NCBI GenBank assembly: GCA_022706165.1
Contig: JAKJDA010000125.1
Location: 1 to 8,129 of the forward strand
Length of the DNA: 8,129 nt
Direction: 5' to 3'
DNA from: Candidatus Hydrogenedentota bacterium
GTDB lineage: Bacteria > Hydrogenedentota > Hydrogenedentia > Hydrogenedentales > SLHB01
A program made the translations under genes and the position numbers. A model generated the notes under the pieces. It was not told where the DNA came from. It searched no databases and was given only the letters and a program-made list of their open reading frames with translations. Positions 1 through 6,803 of this stretch are shown piece by piece. How positions within the stretch are numbered: the stretch's first letter is position 1; every line of letters begins with the position of its first letter.

Positions 1-1503
1 CGTGTCGAACGAACGCTCGGAGCAATACGTGCGCATCGCGGCAATCTCATCCGCCGTGAAAGGCGCCTTCGCGATAAGGACGGAAACCTCCCATTCGCTA
101 CGATACACGAGGACGTGCGTCTGTGGTGCGTCGATGTTCAGTTCGGTCAGCGCCTGTTCGACGGTGCGCGCGACCTTGACGGCATAGCCGGGGAAATCGC
201 GGATCGGCGCGGGTACAGCAATGAGACCGTTCGGCGAGAGAACGCCGTAGTACTCCTTGATCGCCTCGACACTGAAGGCATAAGCATTCTCACGACCGGA
301 ATCGAAGTAGTCCGGCGATACCTCGACGAGGTCGAACGGTGTGCGCGTTCGCGAGAGATAGGTCTGCGGCCCCTGCAAAAGGAATTCGACTCGCGCGCCT
401 TTCAGTTTGCCCGATGTCTCGAGCGCCGCGCCGCCGTCGAGCGCACGGCATATCTGTTCGTCACTATCGAGGGCGACGATGTCGCGACAGCCCAGTTCCG
501 CCGCCTCGGCAATGCGGAATCCGCCGCTGGTCCCGACGAGCAACACGCGGCTGGGCTTGCGCAGGACATACGGCAAGCTCGTGAGCGCGCCGTTGACGTA
601 CATGAAATCGATCGTGGCTGCATCCTGCGGCAGCGAAGCGAGCCGATTACCATCCTTGTACAGGCCAAACGCGCGCGGCGGATCGGGCACGCCGAGCAAG
701 CCCATGTTGTTCGTCATCGAGAGGTCGCGGCGCTCGGTGAAGTTGTCGAGGGTCAGGTAATAGCCCTTGGGCGACTTCGCTTCGCCGACGATGCGGTTGC
801 CTTCCACGTTCAGGATGGGGTAGATCGCCTTGTATTCGAAGTATTTTGCTTGATTATTGAAGACGACCCACGCCTCGCACCCGATCAGCAGGGCCACGCT
901 GACGACGGTCAGCGCAACGACTTTGCGGCGACCCAGCTCGCGCAGTCCGGCAAGCACCGCGAGCACCGGAAAAGGCAACACCGCGCACAGCAGATAAAAC
1001 GGGTGGACATAGAACATCGCGCCAAGGATGAGCATCGCGCCGATGCCCGCGCCGATGAGGTCTGCCGCATAGAGCTGCGCCATGCGGTTCTGGTACGCCG
1101 TGAAACAGAGGCCCATGTACAACCCGGAGAAAAAGTAGAACGGCAGCAGTGCGAGATAAAGCCCGCCGATGTGGAGCAGTTGTCCCTTCCACAACACCGG
1201 GTTCTGCAGTTCGATCGGGTTGAATGGGCTGATCGTCGTGAGGTGATAGCCCGCCGTCGCGGTGAACAGAATCACCAACGGCAAGTACGCCAGCATCGAT
1301 TGCGCATGCCGCAGGAACGACGCTCGGAACAGCGCCAGCACAACGCCGCTGAGGGCATATCCGAACATCGCGCTCGAGATCACCCAGTAACCATATTCCG
1401 ACCAACTCGCCACCGCAAAATAGCGCGTGAGCATCACTTCGAAAGCGATAGCGCATAGAGAGATCAGGAGAATCGGAAGCGTACGGGATCGTGCGGAACT
1501 CAT
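1..1503 (-). CDS. Membrane-fused spermidine synthase-like protein (partial, C-terminus beyond window)
   Basis: The reading frame is open from an ATG at 1503 to the left window edge (501 codons, no stop), so the C-terminus is missing. AGAGAGG lies about 4 bases before the ATG and supports the start. The N-terminal half (about residues 8-212) is hydrophobic with roughly six to seven membrane segments. It opens with LLISLCAIAFEVMLTRYF, a pattern typical of bacterial membrane-fused spermidine synthase-like proteins. From about residue 235 a soluble domain follows. It has a glycine-rich SAM/dcSAM-type loop (VLLVGTSGG, from residue 320), an acidic second strand (VALDSDEQI), and FDLVEVSPDYF (390-400) where aminopropyltransferases carry their catalytic Asp motif. 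Several family active-site residues look replaced, so true polyamine synthesis is doubtful. A membrane-anchored nucleotide- or SAM-binding enzyme of unknown substrate is the safer reading. It is divergent from the DUF2961 gene. Confidence 0.88.
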   Translation of the reverse strand, partial: MSSARSRTLPILLISLCAIAFEVMLTRYFAVASWSEYGYWVISSAMFGYALSGVVLALFRASFLRHAQSMLAYLPLVILFTATAGYHLTTISPFNPIELQNPVLWKGQLLHIGGLYLALLPFYFFSGLYMGLCFTAYQNRMAQLYAADLIGAGIGAMLILGAMFYVHPFYLLCAVLPFPVLAVLAGLRELGRRKVVALTVVSVALLIGCEAWVVFNNQAKYFEYKAIYPILNVEGNRIVGEAKSPKGYYLTLDNFTERRDLSMTNNMGLLGVPDPPRAFGLYKDGNRLASLPQDAATIDFMYVNGALTSLPYVLRKPSRVLLVGTSGGFRIAEAAELGCRDIVALDSDEQICRALDGGAALETSGKLKGARVEFLLQGPQTYLSRTRTPFDLVEVSPDYFDSGRENAYAFSVEAIKEYYGVLSPNGLIAVPAPIRDFPGYAVKVARTVEQALTELNIDAPQTHVLVYRSEWEVSVLIAKAPFTADEIAAMRTYCSERSFDT

Positions 1504-1669
1504 CGGGCCTCTCTGTATCGTCAGAATTGCGTATCTCAAGGGGACTGCACAACAAACTTCCAGCGACTCGCGAGACATCATTCTGCGCCGTCGCGAATTT
1601 TCCTCGGCGCGCGCCGGGCGATATAGTGCTCCTGCAAACGGCGCATCGTCAAGCACGACAAGCGATGAA

Positions 1670-1754
1670 AGGATTGCAACGCCGATTTGCGAATATACGA
1701 TCCGATTTGCGACTCTTTTCCTCCCGCGTGGTGCGGGACAGGTCAGGATTGCAA
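1670..1754 (+). repeat. 10-bp direct repeat flanking the tandem repeat
   Basis: AGGATTGCAA occurs exactly at 1670-1679 and 1745-1754, on either side of the CCGATTTGCGA pair. Its core GATTGCAA resembles GATTTGCGA, so all four boxes may be versions of one site. The second copy lies just before the ribosome binding site of the DUF2961 gene. Confidence 0.4.
1682..1712 (+). repeat. Tandem 11-bp direct repeat, 20-bp period
   Basis: CCGATTTGCGA occurs exactly at 1682-1692 and 1702-1712. The start-to-start distance is 20 bases, close to two helical turns, so a bound protein would contact the same DNA face twice. It lies 66 bases upstream of the DUF2961 start codon. An operator role is inference. Confidence 0.5.
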
Positions 1755-1777
1755 AACCAATCGCCGGAGGTGCTGGA

Positions 1778-2926
1778 ATGTATCGTAATTTGACAAAAGC
1801 AGTGAAAGCCAAAACGGGCCGGTTCTCATCGTGGGACAAGAGCGGCCGCAATGCAGACGTGTGGTGGTGGGCGCCGGGAAAGAGCCGCGTGCTGGCGGAC
1901 ATCAAGGGGCCGGGGCGCATCACGCACATCTGGATGACCCAGTTCCACCATTACCGCGAATGCTTGTTGAAGATCACATGGGACAATGCCAAAGCCCCGA
2001 GCGTGCTCGTGCCGTTGGGAGACTTTTTCTGCCTGGGGCACGGCATTGTGAACTCGTTTGAAAGCGCGTTTTTCACTGCGTCAACGGCCCACAACAACAA
2101 AGTGCTCCAGGGCTGCGCGTTGAACTGCTACATCCAGATGCCGTTCCGCGAGCGCGCCGTGATTGAATTGGTCAACGAGAGCGCGGAAGAGCACGCGAAT
2201 TATTTTTACGTCGATTACGAGACCTACGACGAACCCTTGCCGGATGATGAACTCTACTTCCACGCGGAATGGCGCCGCGAAAATCCCTTCGGCGGCTGGG
2301 GCGGCGAAGTCATGGCGAACGCGCCCGAGGCCGACATCGTCAACACGGAAAAACTGGCGTGGGACAATAACTACGTCATCCTCGACGCAAAGGGCAGCGG
2401 CCATTACATTGGATGCAACCTCAGCGTCACGAATTTCCAGGGATCGTGGTGGGGCGAAGGCGACGACATGATCTGGGTCGACGGCTACAAATGGCCGCCA
2501 GATTTGCACGGGACCGGTAGCGAAGACTATCTGAACCAGGCATGGGGCATGCAGCCAAACGCATACCTGCGCAACGGATCGTCCATCCACGAACACAACA
2601 CGAACGGCTACCAGACCAGCTACGTATTTCACCTGGAAAACCCGGTGCGCTTCAACAAGTCCATCAAGGTTACCATCGAGCACGGCCACGGCAACCATCT
2701 TTGCAACGAAATGGCCAGCACGGCCTATTGGTACGCTGACAAGCCCTATCCGGCGGCGAAAGTCCCACCGGTTGCCAAACGCCTCGCCGTTTTGCGCGAC
2801 GCCACAGGCAAATGGACCAACCCGAAGGCGGCGCAGATCACCTCACGCGTCATTTCCCCCAATAAGGAAATGCGCGAGATGAAAGCGAAGTGGAAGAAGG
2901 CGCATCCGAAGAGAAAGATGGCGTAA
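1778..2926 (+). CDS. DUF2961 family protein, GH172-type glycoside hydrolase
   Basis: The product is 382 residues. The ATG at 1778 is preceded by GGAGG at 1766-1770. The open frame continues upstream to 1427, but that stretch has no family similarity and crosses the divergent gene, so it was not used. Family hallmarks are WWGEGDDMIWVDG (from W224), HGTGSEDYLNQAWG (H244; E249 in GTGSED) and IEHGHGN (from I300). DUF2961 members have been characterised as GH172 enzymes that cleave fructo- or arabinofuranosyl bonds, using glutamates as nucleophile and acid/base. E249 is the obvious nucleophile candidate, and E272 (in SSIHEH) could be the partner; both are inferred by motif, not alignment. No signal peptide is visible, so a cytoplasmic enzyme acting on imported sugars is likely. 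The C-terminal tail is lysine-rich. The substrate cannot be read from sequence. Confidence 0.93.
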   Translation: MYRNLTKAVKAKTGRFSSWDKSGRNADVWWWAPGKSRVLADIKGPGRITHIWMTQFHHYRECLLKITWDNAKAPSVLVPLGDFFCLGHGIVNSFESAFFTASTAHNNKVLQGCALNCYIQMPFRERAVIELVNESAEEHANYFYVDYETYDEPLPDDELYFHAEWRRENPFGGWGGEVMANAPEADIVNTEKLAWDNNYVILDAKGSGHYIGCNLSVTNFQGSWWGEGDDMIWVDGYKWPPDLHGTGSEDYLNQAWGMQPNAYLRNGSSIHEHNTNGYQTSYVFHLENPVRFNKSIKVTIEHGHGNHLCNEMASTAYWYADKPYPAAKVPPVAKRLAVLRDATGKWTNPKAAQITSRVISPNKEMREMKAKWKKAHPKRKMA

Positions 2927-2945
2927 CGATCGCAGGAAAGAAACA

Positions 2946-2980
2946 ATGGGGGGAGACTCTTCGAAGAAGTCTCCCCCCAT
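2946..2980. terminator. Probable bidirectional hairpin terminator
   Basis: ATGGGGGGAGACT (2946-2958) and AGTCTCCCCCCAT (2968-2980) form a perfect 13-bp stem around a 9-base loop. It lies exactly between the stops of two convergent genes (2926 and 2994). Neither strand has a long T-run after the stem. The minus strand continues TGTTTCTTTCC and the plus strand CAAGATACTCTTCTT, so termination may be moderate or factor-assisted. Confidence 0.75.
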
Positions 2981-2993
2981 CAAGATACTCTTC

Positions 2994-3482
2994 TTACGGC
3001 AAGGTTTCGGCGAGAATCTTCTTCGCGCGCTCGGCGCGATAGGCTTCGATCTTTTTGAATAAATCCGGATGCGCGATTCCCAGGATGCTGACCGCCAACA
3101 AGGCGGCGTTTGTCGCGCCGGCCTTGCCGATGGCCAACGTCCCGACGGGAATTCCTGCCGGCATCTGGACTATCGATAACAGCGAGTCGAGCCCTTGCAG
3201 TTTGCTTTCGATGGGAACGCCCAATACGGGACGCGTCGTTTGCGCCGCAATCACGCCTGCCAGATGCGCCGCGCCGCCCGCGCCGGCAAGAAACACTTCG
3301 CACCCGCGCTCTTGAACATCCGAGAGGTAATCGGCGAGTTCTCGCGGCGTGCGATGCGCAGACAAGACGCGGCACTCATGCGGCACGCCGAACTCGGCAA
3401 GCGTATCCGACGCCGCACGCATGGTATCCCAATCCGATTTACTGCCCATGATGATGGCAACCCAAGGACCGGTCGTAGTCAT
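2994..3482 (-). CDS. purE: N5-carboxyaminoimidazole ribonucleotide mutase (class I PurE)
   Basis: The 162-residue product matches the usual PurE length. In de novo purine synthesis PurE converts N5-CAIR to CAIR in the cytoplasm, usually as an octamer. Visible motifs are MGSKSDW (12-18) for the phosphate/substrate loop, SAHRTP with H43 as the expected catalytic histidine, [10 protein letters not shown] (67-76) and LGVPIES. The stretch [20 protein letters not shown] is typical of class I enzymes. HLAG replaces the more common HLPG. The ATG at 3482 follows GAGAGGTG at a good distance. No purK, purD or other pur gene is adjacent. The gene on the 5' side is the small charged protein, 56 bases away on the same strand, so co-transcription is likely. 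Confidence 0.97.
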   Translation of the reverse strand: MTTTGPWVAIIMGSKSDWDTMRAASDTLAEFGVPHECRVLSAHRTPRELADYLSDVQERGCEVFLAGAGGAAHLAGVIAAQTTRPVLGVPIESKLQGLDSLLSIVQMPAGIPVGTLAIGKAGATNAALLAVSILGIAHPDLFKKIEAYRAERAKKILAETLP

Positions 3483-3538
3483 GATTCACCTCTCGGTTGG
3501 ATGTTGGATGAAATACGATCAATCTATGGCGAAGAAGG

Positions 3539-3778
3539 TCAGGCGTCCTCGTGCGGCTGTTCGTGATCCGCCGCGAATTCTTCCAACGCGTCTTCTATCA
3601 TTTTCCGGTGATCGCACTCGAACAACTCGCGATCGGCCTTTCTCCGGAAGAGCACGCGCCGCTCGTGGTGCTCGTGCGTGGCAACGGTTTTCAGGCGGCG
3701 ATCGATGACTTTACGTCGATCTTTTTGCCATTCGCCATTCGCGTCTTTGTAGTATCCGGGCCTAATTTCGTCTTGCAC
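3539..3778 (-). CDS. Small highly charged hypothetical protein upstream of purE
   Basis: I do not recognise the family. The GTG at 3778 follows AGGGGGAA, the best ribosome binding site, and gives 79 residues. A TTG at 3802 would give 87 but has a weak site. No ATG is available in frame upstream before the stop at 3944. The protein begins near IRPGYYKDANGEWQKDRR and continues with a His/Arg/Glu-rich segment (THEHHERRVLFRRKADREL) and a C-terminal acidic helix (MIEDALEEFAADHEQ). It has one Cys (ECDH), no membrane segment and no signal peptide. The amphipathic, charged character suggests a nucleic-acid- or protein-binding role, but that is only inference. Its reality is supported by the strong promoter upstream, the purE-facing arrangement and protein-like composition. 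It overlaps no other real gene. Confidence 0.68.
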   Translation of the reverse strand: MQDEIRPGYYKDANGEWQKDRRKVIDRRLKTVATHEHHERRVLFRRKADRELFECDHRKMIEDALEEFAADHEQPHEDA

Positions 3779-3841
3779 GGCTTTCCCCCTGCCTCGACGC
3801 AAACGCGCCGACTTCTTGCGTTTCCACCGTCCGTCGGCATG

Positions 3842-3870
3842 AGTATACGGGGCGAACCCGCGCTCGTCAA
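3842..3870 (-). promoter_or_regulatory. Sigma70-type promoter for the small gene and purE
   Basis: Read on the minus strand, TTGACG (3870-3865) and TATACT (3847-3842) are separated by exactly 17 bases. Each box matches the sigma70 consensus at five of six positions. Transcription would begin near 3835, leaving a leader of about 55 bases before the GTG at 3778, or about 30 before the TTG at 3802. It is the best promoter seen in the window. Confidence 0.7.
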
Positions 3871-3951
3871 GAGATGCCCGGCGAACTTTTCCGGAAGGTT
3901 GGTGTCGAAGAAAGTGAGTCAGGAAATGACCGGTCGATGGCCGCTACATAT

Positions 3952-3956
3952 GGAGG
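3952..3956 (+). promoter_or_regulatory. Ribosome binding site of the VIT-vWA gene
   Basis: GGAGG lies 8 bases before the ATG at 3965. It decides the start of a frame that is open as far back as 3551. The start it selects is followed immediately by a good signal peptide. Confidence 0.8.
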
Positions 3957-3964
3957 AACTCACG

Positions 3965-6412
3965 ATGCGAAAAAACGTATGCAAGGCGATAGCGGGAGTG
4001 CTATTAGCGCTGGGCTGGGCGAGTTTCGCTTTTGCAGCGCCGGTGACGGAAGTGGCGTTGCAAGCGGTCGACCAGGAAGGCAACCTGCTCGGCTATTGCC
4101 CCTTGAAGCACACGGACGTGAAAGTCGATATATCCGGATTTGTGGCGCGGGTCACGCTGACGCAGAAGTTTGAAGACCCCTTCCCGAACCCGATTGAGGC
4201 GATCTATGTGTTCCCGATGTCCGAGCGAGGGGCCGTGGATTCGATGACCATGACCATTGGCGATCGGGTCATTCGCGGCGACATCAAGAAACGCGCCGAG
4301 GCGCGGCAGATCTACGAGGAAGCCAAGCGGCAGGGCAAAACGGCGAGCCTGCTTGATCAGGAACGCCCGAACATCTTTACGCAATCCGTGGCGAATATTC
4401 TGCCAGGCAGCGCCATTGACATCACCATCACGTATGTCGAGAGTCTCGAATACGAGGCGGGGGAGTATACGTTCGCATTTCCCATGGTTGTAGGCCCCCG
4501 CTACATCCCGGGTCAGCCGGTGGCGTCTGCGACGTCCGCCGACCATCGCCTTGTGCCTGGCCTGAAGCCCGGGCCGGACGCGACGGACCGCGTGCCTGAT
4601 TCGGGGCGCATCATACCGCCTGTTACTCCGGAAGGCACGCGCGCGGGACACGATGTCTCGCTTGAAGTGCGCCTTGACGCGGGCGTATCGGTTCAGGATG
4701 TGATATCCGAATTGCACAAAGTCGATATTGAGCGACCGTCCGAGCGCCAGGCGGTTGTTCGCCTGCAACATCAGAACGAGATCCCGAACCGCGATTTCAT
4801 CCTGCGCTACAAAGTCGCCGGTGCGACACTTGAAGACGCGGTCCTGACGCACGCAGACAAACGCGGCGGTTTCTTCACGCTTATTATGCAGCCGCCGGCA
4901 AATCCCGCGCGCGAAAGTGTCGCCGCGAAGGAACTTTATTTTGTCATCGATTGCAGCGGTTCGATGAGCGGTTTCCCGATCGAGAAAGCCAAAGAGGTCA
5001 TGCGGCGCTGTGTCGAAGGTCTCGGGCCAGCCGATACATTCAATCTCGTCTCGTTTGCCGGCGGGATGGGTTTCTGTTTCGATAAACCCGTGCTGAACAG
5101 CGTGGATCATCGCGCGAAGGCCCTTGAATACCTGCGTAATTTGCAGGGCGGCGGCGGGACCGAGATGTTGCCCGCGATTCATGCAGCGCTGGCCGATCAA
5201 AAAGGAGCCGACCGTCTGCGCGTGGCGTGTTTCATGACGGACGGGTTCATTGGCAACGACTTCGAGATTCTCGATGCGATCCAAAAGAATGCGGGCACGG
5301 CACGCGTGTTTGCGTTTGGGATTGGCAACTCGGTCAACCGTTTCCTCATCGAAGGCATGGGGCGGCTGGGGCGTGGCGCATCGGAAATCGTGTCGCTGGA
5401 ATCCGACGCGGACAAGGCCGTGGCCCGGTATATCGATCGCGTAAAGGACCCGCTGTTGACCGATCTGTCGGTCGCGTTTGACGGCGTCAAGGTGTCGGAC
5501 GTTCTCCCAGAACCCAGCGCCTTGCCTGACTTGTTCGCAGGGCGCCCTTTGGTGTTGAAAGGGCGCTATAACGGCAGCGGCGACGGCGCAATCGTCGTAA
5601 AAGGCAAAGCGGCAGGGCGGCCGTTCGAGCGGCGCATCCCTGTCTCGTTCAAAACCGACGAGCCCGCGAACGAGGCCTTGGCGTCGTTGTGGGCGCGTGA
5701 AAAGATCGAGCAACTCATAGCCAAGGATTACCTGGGGGCGCAGCGTGGCAAGCCTGACAAAGACGTCGAAGGCGCCGTGACGGACCTCGGGCTGACGTAT
5801 CGCCTTGTGACACAGTACACCAGTTTTGTCGCCGTAGAACAATGCGTTGTCACCAAGGGCGGCAAGACCGTCACCGTCGAGGTCCCTGTCGAAATGCCCG
5901 ACGGCGTCAGCTACAGCGGCGTGTTCGGCGACGGGGGACAGGTCATGAGCCGAGGAGAAGTGAAATCCGGCGGCGGTCGCCTGTACCAGACAACAGCCGG
6001 CAAGACAATGCCAGCAGCGGAGCCGCGCCTGTCAGTAAACGACGCAGCAGAGATTGCGGTAGCGTTGCCGGAGAAGCAGTCCGGCATTGACGTAGCGTCG
6101 CCGGCGAGCAGCGTGACCAAAAACGACGCGGCCCTGGCTAAACTTGATCCGGCCTTGGCGGCACTCGTGAAGGGAAATGCCGGCAATGCAAATGGCCTGA
6201 AGATCGTTGACGGAATGGTTGAGGTGAAAATCGAACTCACGGCGCTCAACAATGAATATCTCGCCGCGATCAAGGCCCTCGGCATCGACATCATCGCGCA
6301 GACCTACGCCAGCAATACCGTCTTGGCAAAGGCGCCCACCACACTCCTGAAAGCCATCGCGGAAAGGCCGTATGTCGTGAGGATTACATCCGCAACGTCT
6401 TCCCGTTCGTGA
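3965..6412 (+). CDS. Secreted VIT and von Willebrand factor A domain protein
   Basis: The product is 815 residues. A Sec signal peptide (KNVCKAIAGVLLALGWASFAFA, likely cut after A24) sends it across the inner membrane. Residues about 28-155 form a VIT domain with FPMSERGAVDSM (83-94) and ERPNIFTQSVANI (133 on). A vWA domain follows at about 320-480 with an intact metal-ion-dependent adhesion site: D329-x-S331-x-S333, T399 and D426. The family tail is present (SLWAREKIEQLI near 574; YTSFVAVE, 618-625). Then come a Gly/Ala-rich linker and a C-terminal module (about 752-812) resembling domains found beside bacterial subtilases. No LPxTG-like sorting signal or C-terminal membrane helix is visible, unlike proteobacterial sortase-target relatives, so it is probably periplasmic or secreted. 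The role is unknown; protein-protein adhesion is the family expectation. It is a single-gene unit between a divergent and a convergent neighbour. Confidence 0.95.
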   Translation: MRKNVCKAIAGVLLALGWASFAFAAPVTEVALQAVDQEGNLLGYCPLKHTDVKVDISGFVARVTLTQKFEDPFPNPIEAIYVFPMSERGAVDSMTMTIGDRVIRGDIKKRAEARQIYEEAKRQGKTASLLDQERPNIFTQSVANILPGSAIDITITYVESLEYEAGEYTFAFPMVVGPRYIPGQPVASATSADHRLVPGLKPGPDATDRVPDSGRIIPPVTPEGTRAGHDVSLEVRLDAGVSVQDVISELHKVDIERPSERQAVVRLQHQNEIPNRDFILRYKVAGATLEDAVLTHADKRGGFFTLIMQPPANPARESVAAKELYFVIDCSGSMSGFPIEKAKEVMRRCVEGLGPADTFNLVSFAGGMGFCFDKPVLNSVDHRAKALEYLRNLQGGGGTEMLPAIHAALADQKGADRLRVACFMTDGFIGNDFEILDAIQKNAGTARVFAFGIGNSVNRFLIEGMGRLGRGASEIVSLESDADKAVARYIDRVKDPLLTDLSVAFDGVKVSDVLPEPSALPDLFAGRPLVLKGRYNGSGDGAIVVKGKAAGRPFERRIPVSFKTDEPANEALASLWAREKIEQLIAKDYLGAQRGKPDKDVEGAVTDLGLTYRLVTQYTSFVAVEQCVVTKGGKTVTVEVPVEMPDGVSYSGVFGDGGQVMSRGEVKSGGGRLYQTTAGKTMPAAEPRLSVNDAAEIAVALPEKQSGIDVASPASSVTKNDAALAKLDPALAALVKGNAGNANGLKIVDGMVEVKIELTALNNEYLAAIKALGIDIIAQTYASNTVLAKAPTTLLKAIAERPYVVRITSATSSRS

Positions 6413-6431
6413 ACGCGTTTGCACGGAGGCG

Positions 6432-6803
6432 CTAGGGCTGATCCTCCACGATATCCGTTTTCCGGGCGCGTCGGCGACGGCGCGCCTTGTTTTTTCGTAT
6501 CCGGTCTCGCTTAAGAGCTTCGGAGCTAGCAGATCCAAGTTGCTGGGATTCAAGCAATTCACAAAGACGACGGCGTGCGTAGAAGCGGTTGAGCGCCTGC
6601 GATCGCGCCCGTTGCATCTTCACTTCAAGGCCGCTGGGGCGATGCACAAGCCGGACGCACGTTGCGGTGCGGTTGACATGTTGGCCGCCGGGGCCTCCGG
6701 AAGTCACGAACGATTCGTCCATGTCCTGTTCCAGCAGCCCGCACGCCGCCATGCGGGCGAACAGCTCGGCCTCTTTTGCCGGCGTCACCCCAAATCGCGA
6801 CAT
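6432..6803 (-). CDS. Peptide chain release factor-like protein (GGQ domain only)
   Basis: The 123-residue product starts at the ATG at 6803. The frame is open to 6920, but the longer form would overlap the upstream gene deeply, and GAGCGGA precedes the chosen ATG. TSGGPGGQHVNRTAT carries the universal GGQ (39-41), which triggers peptidyl-tRNA hydrolysis in the ribosomal peptidyl transferase centre. The stretch CVRLVHRPSGLEVKMQRARS is typical of the release-factor catalytic domain. The codon-recognition domain of RF1/RF2 is absent. The C-terminus is very basic (RKNKARRRRRARK), as in ArfB and the MTRFR (C12orf65) family, where the tail enters the mRNA channel of stalled ribosomes. Rescue of stalled ribosomes is therefore likely; the MTRFR-like group fits better than ArfB. 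Its start overlaps the end of the nif3-like gene by 19 bases. Confidence 0.9.
   Translation of the reverse strand: MSRFGVTPAKEAELFARMAACGLLEQDMDESFVTSGGPGGQHVNRTATCVRLVHRPSGLEVKMQRARSQALNRFYARRRLCELLESQQLGSASSEALKRDRIRKNKARRRRRARKTDIVEDQP
6464..6495 (+). terminator. Probable intrinsic terminator of the VIT-vWA gene, inside the convergent gene
   Basis: On the plus strand a GC-rich hairpin (CGTC-GGC-GACG core within 6464-6486, extended by imperfect GC pairs) is followed at once by TTGTTTTTT (6487-6495). It starts 52 bases after the stop of the VIT-vWA gene. On the other strand the same bases encode the arginine/lysine tail of the release-factor-like protein. Confidence 0.5.

Larger units (their letters stand above)
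1504..1777. promoter_or_regulatory. Divergent intergenic regulatory region
   Basis: This 274-base gap separates two genes transcribed away from each other and must hold both promoters. I see four related boxes of the form GATT(T)GCRA on the plus strand, starting at 1672, 1684, 1704 and 1747. There is a 12-bp perfect GC palindrome at 1605-1616 and a TATAGT at 1622-1627 that could be a plus-strand -10, though no good -35 accompanies it. A small hairpin (TCCCGC/GCGGGA, 1722-1738) would fall in the leader of the DUF2961 mRNA. No promoter here is convincing by eye. Confidence 0.45.

Noticed and set aside
115..1458. 447-codon open frame on the plus strand
   Set aside because: It lies opposite the membrane synthase-like gene, has no ribosome binding site and a composition rich in Arg, His, Glu and Gln, typical of antisense frames in GC-rich DNA.
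854..1555. 233-codon minus-strand frame
   Set aside because: It overlaps the real minus-strand gene in another frame. The translated product has no recognisable domain, whereas the other frame gives clear membrane segments and a Rossmann domain.
1605..1616. 12-bp palindrome CGGCGCGCGCCG
   Set aside because: Simple GC alternation is common in GC-rich DNA and nothing else marks it as a binding site.
1427..1777. N-terminal extension of the DUF2961 protein
   Set aside because: It crosses the start of the divergent gene and the intergenic repeats; the ATG at 1778 has a good ribosome binding site and fits the family start.
3888..3895. TTCCGGAA palindrome in the leader region of the VIT-vWA gene
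   Set aside because: It is only 8 bases long, with no second copy nearby and no promoter that I can place against it.
3551..3964. N-terminal extension of the VIT-vWA protein
   Set aside because: The ATG at 3965 has a GGAGG site and is followed at once by a signal peptide; the upstream part overlaps the small minus-strand gene and its promoter.
4004..5842. 612-codon minus-strand frame opposite the VIT-vWA gene
   Set aside because: It is antisense to clear VIT and vWA domains, with no family features and a His/Arg-rich composition.
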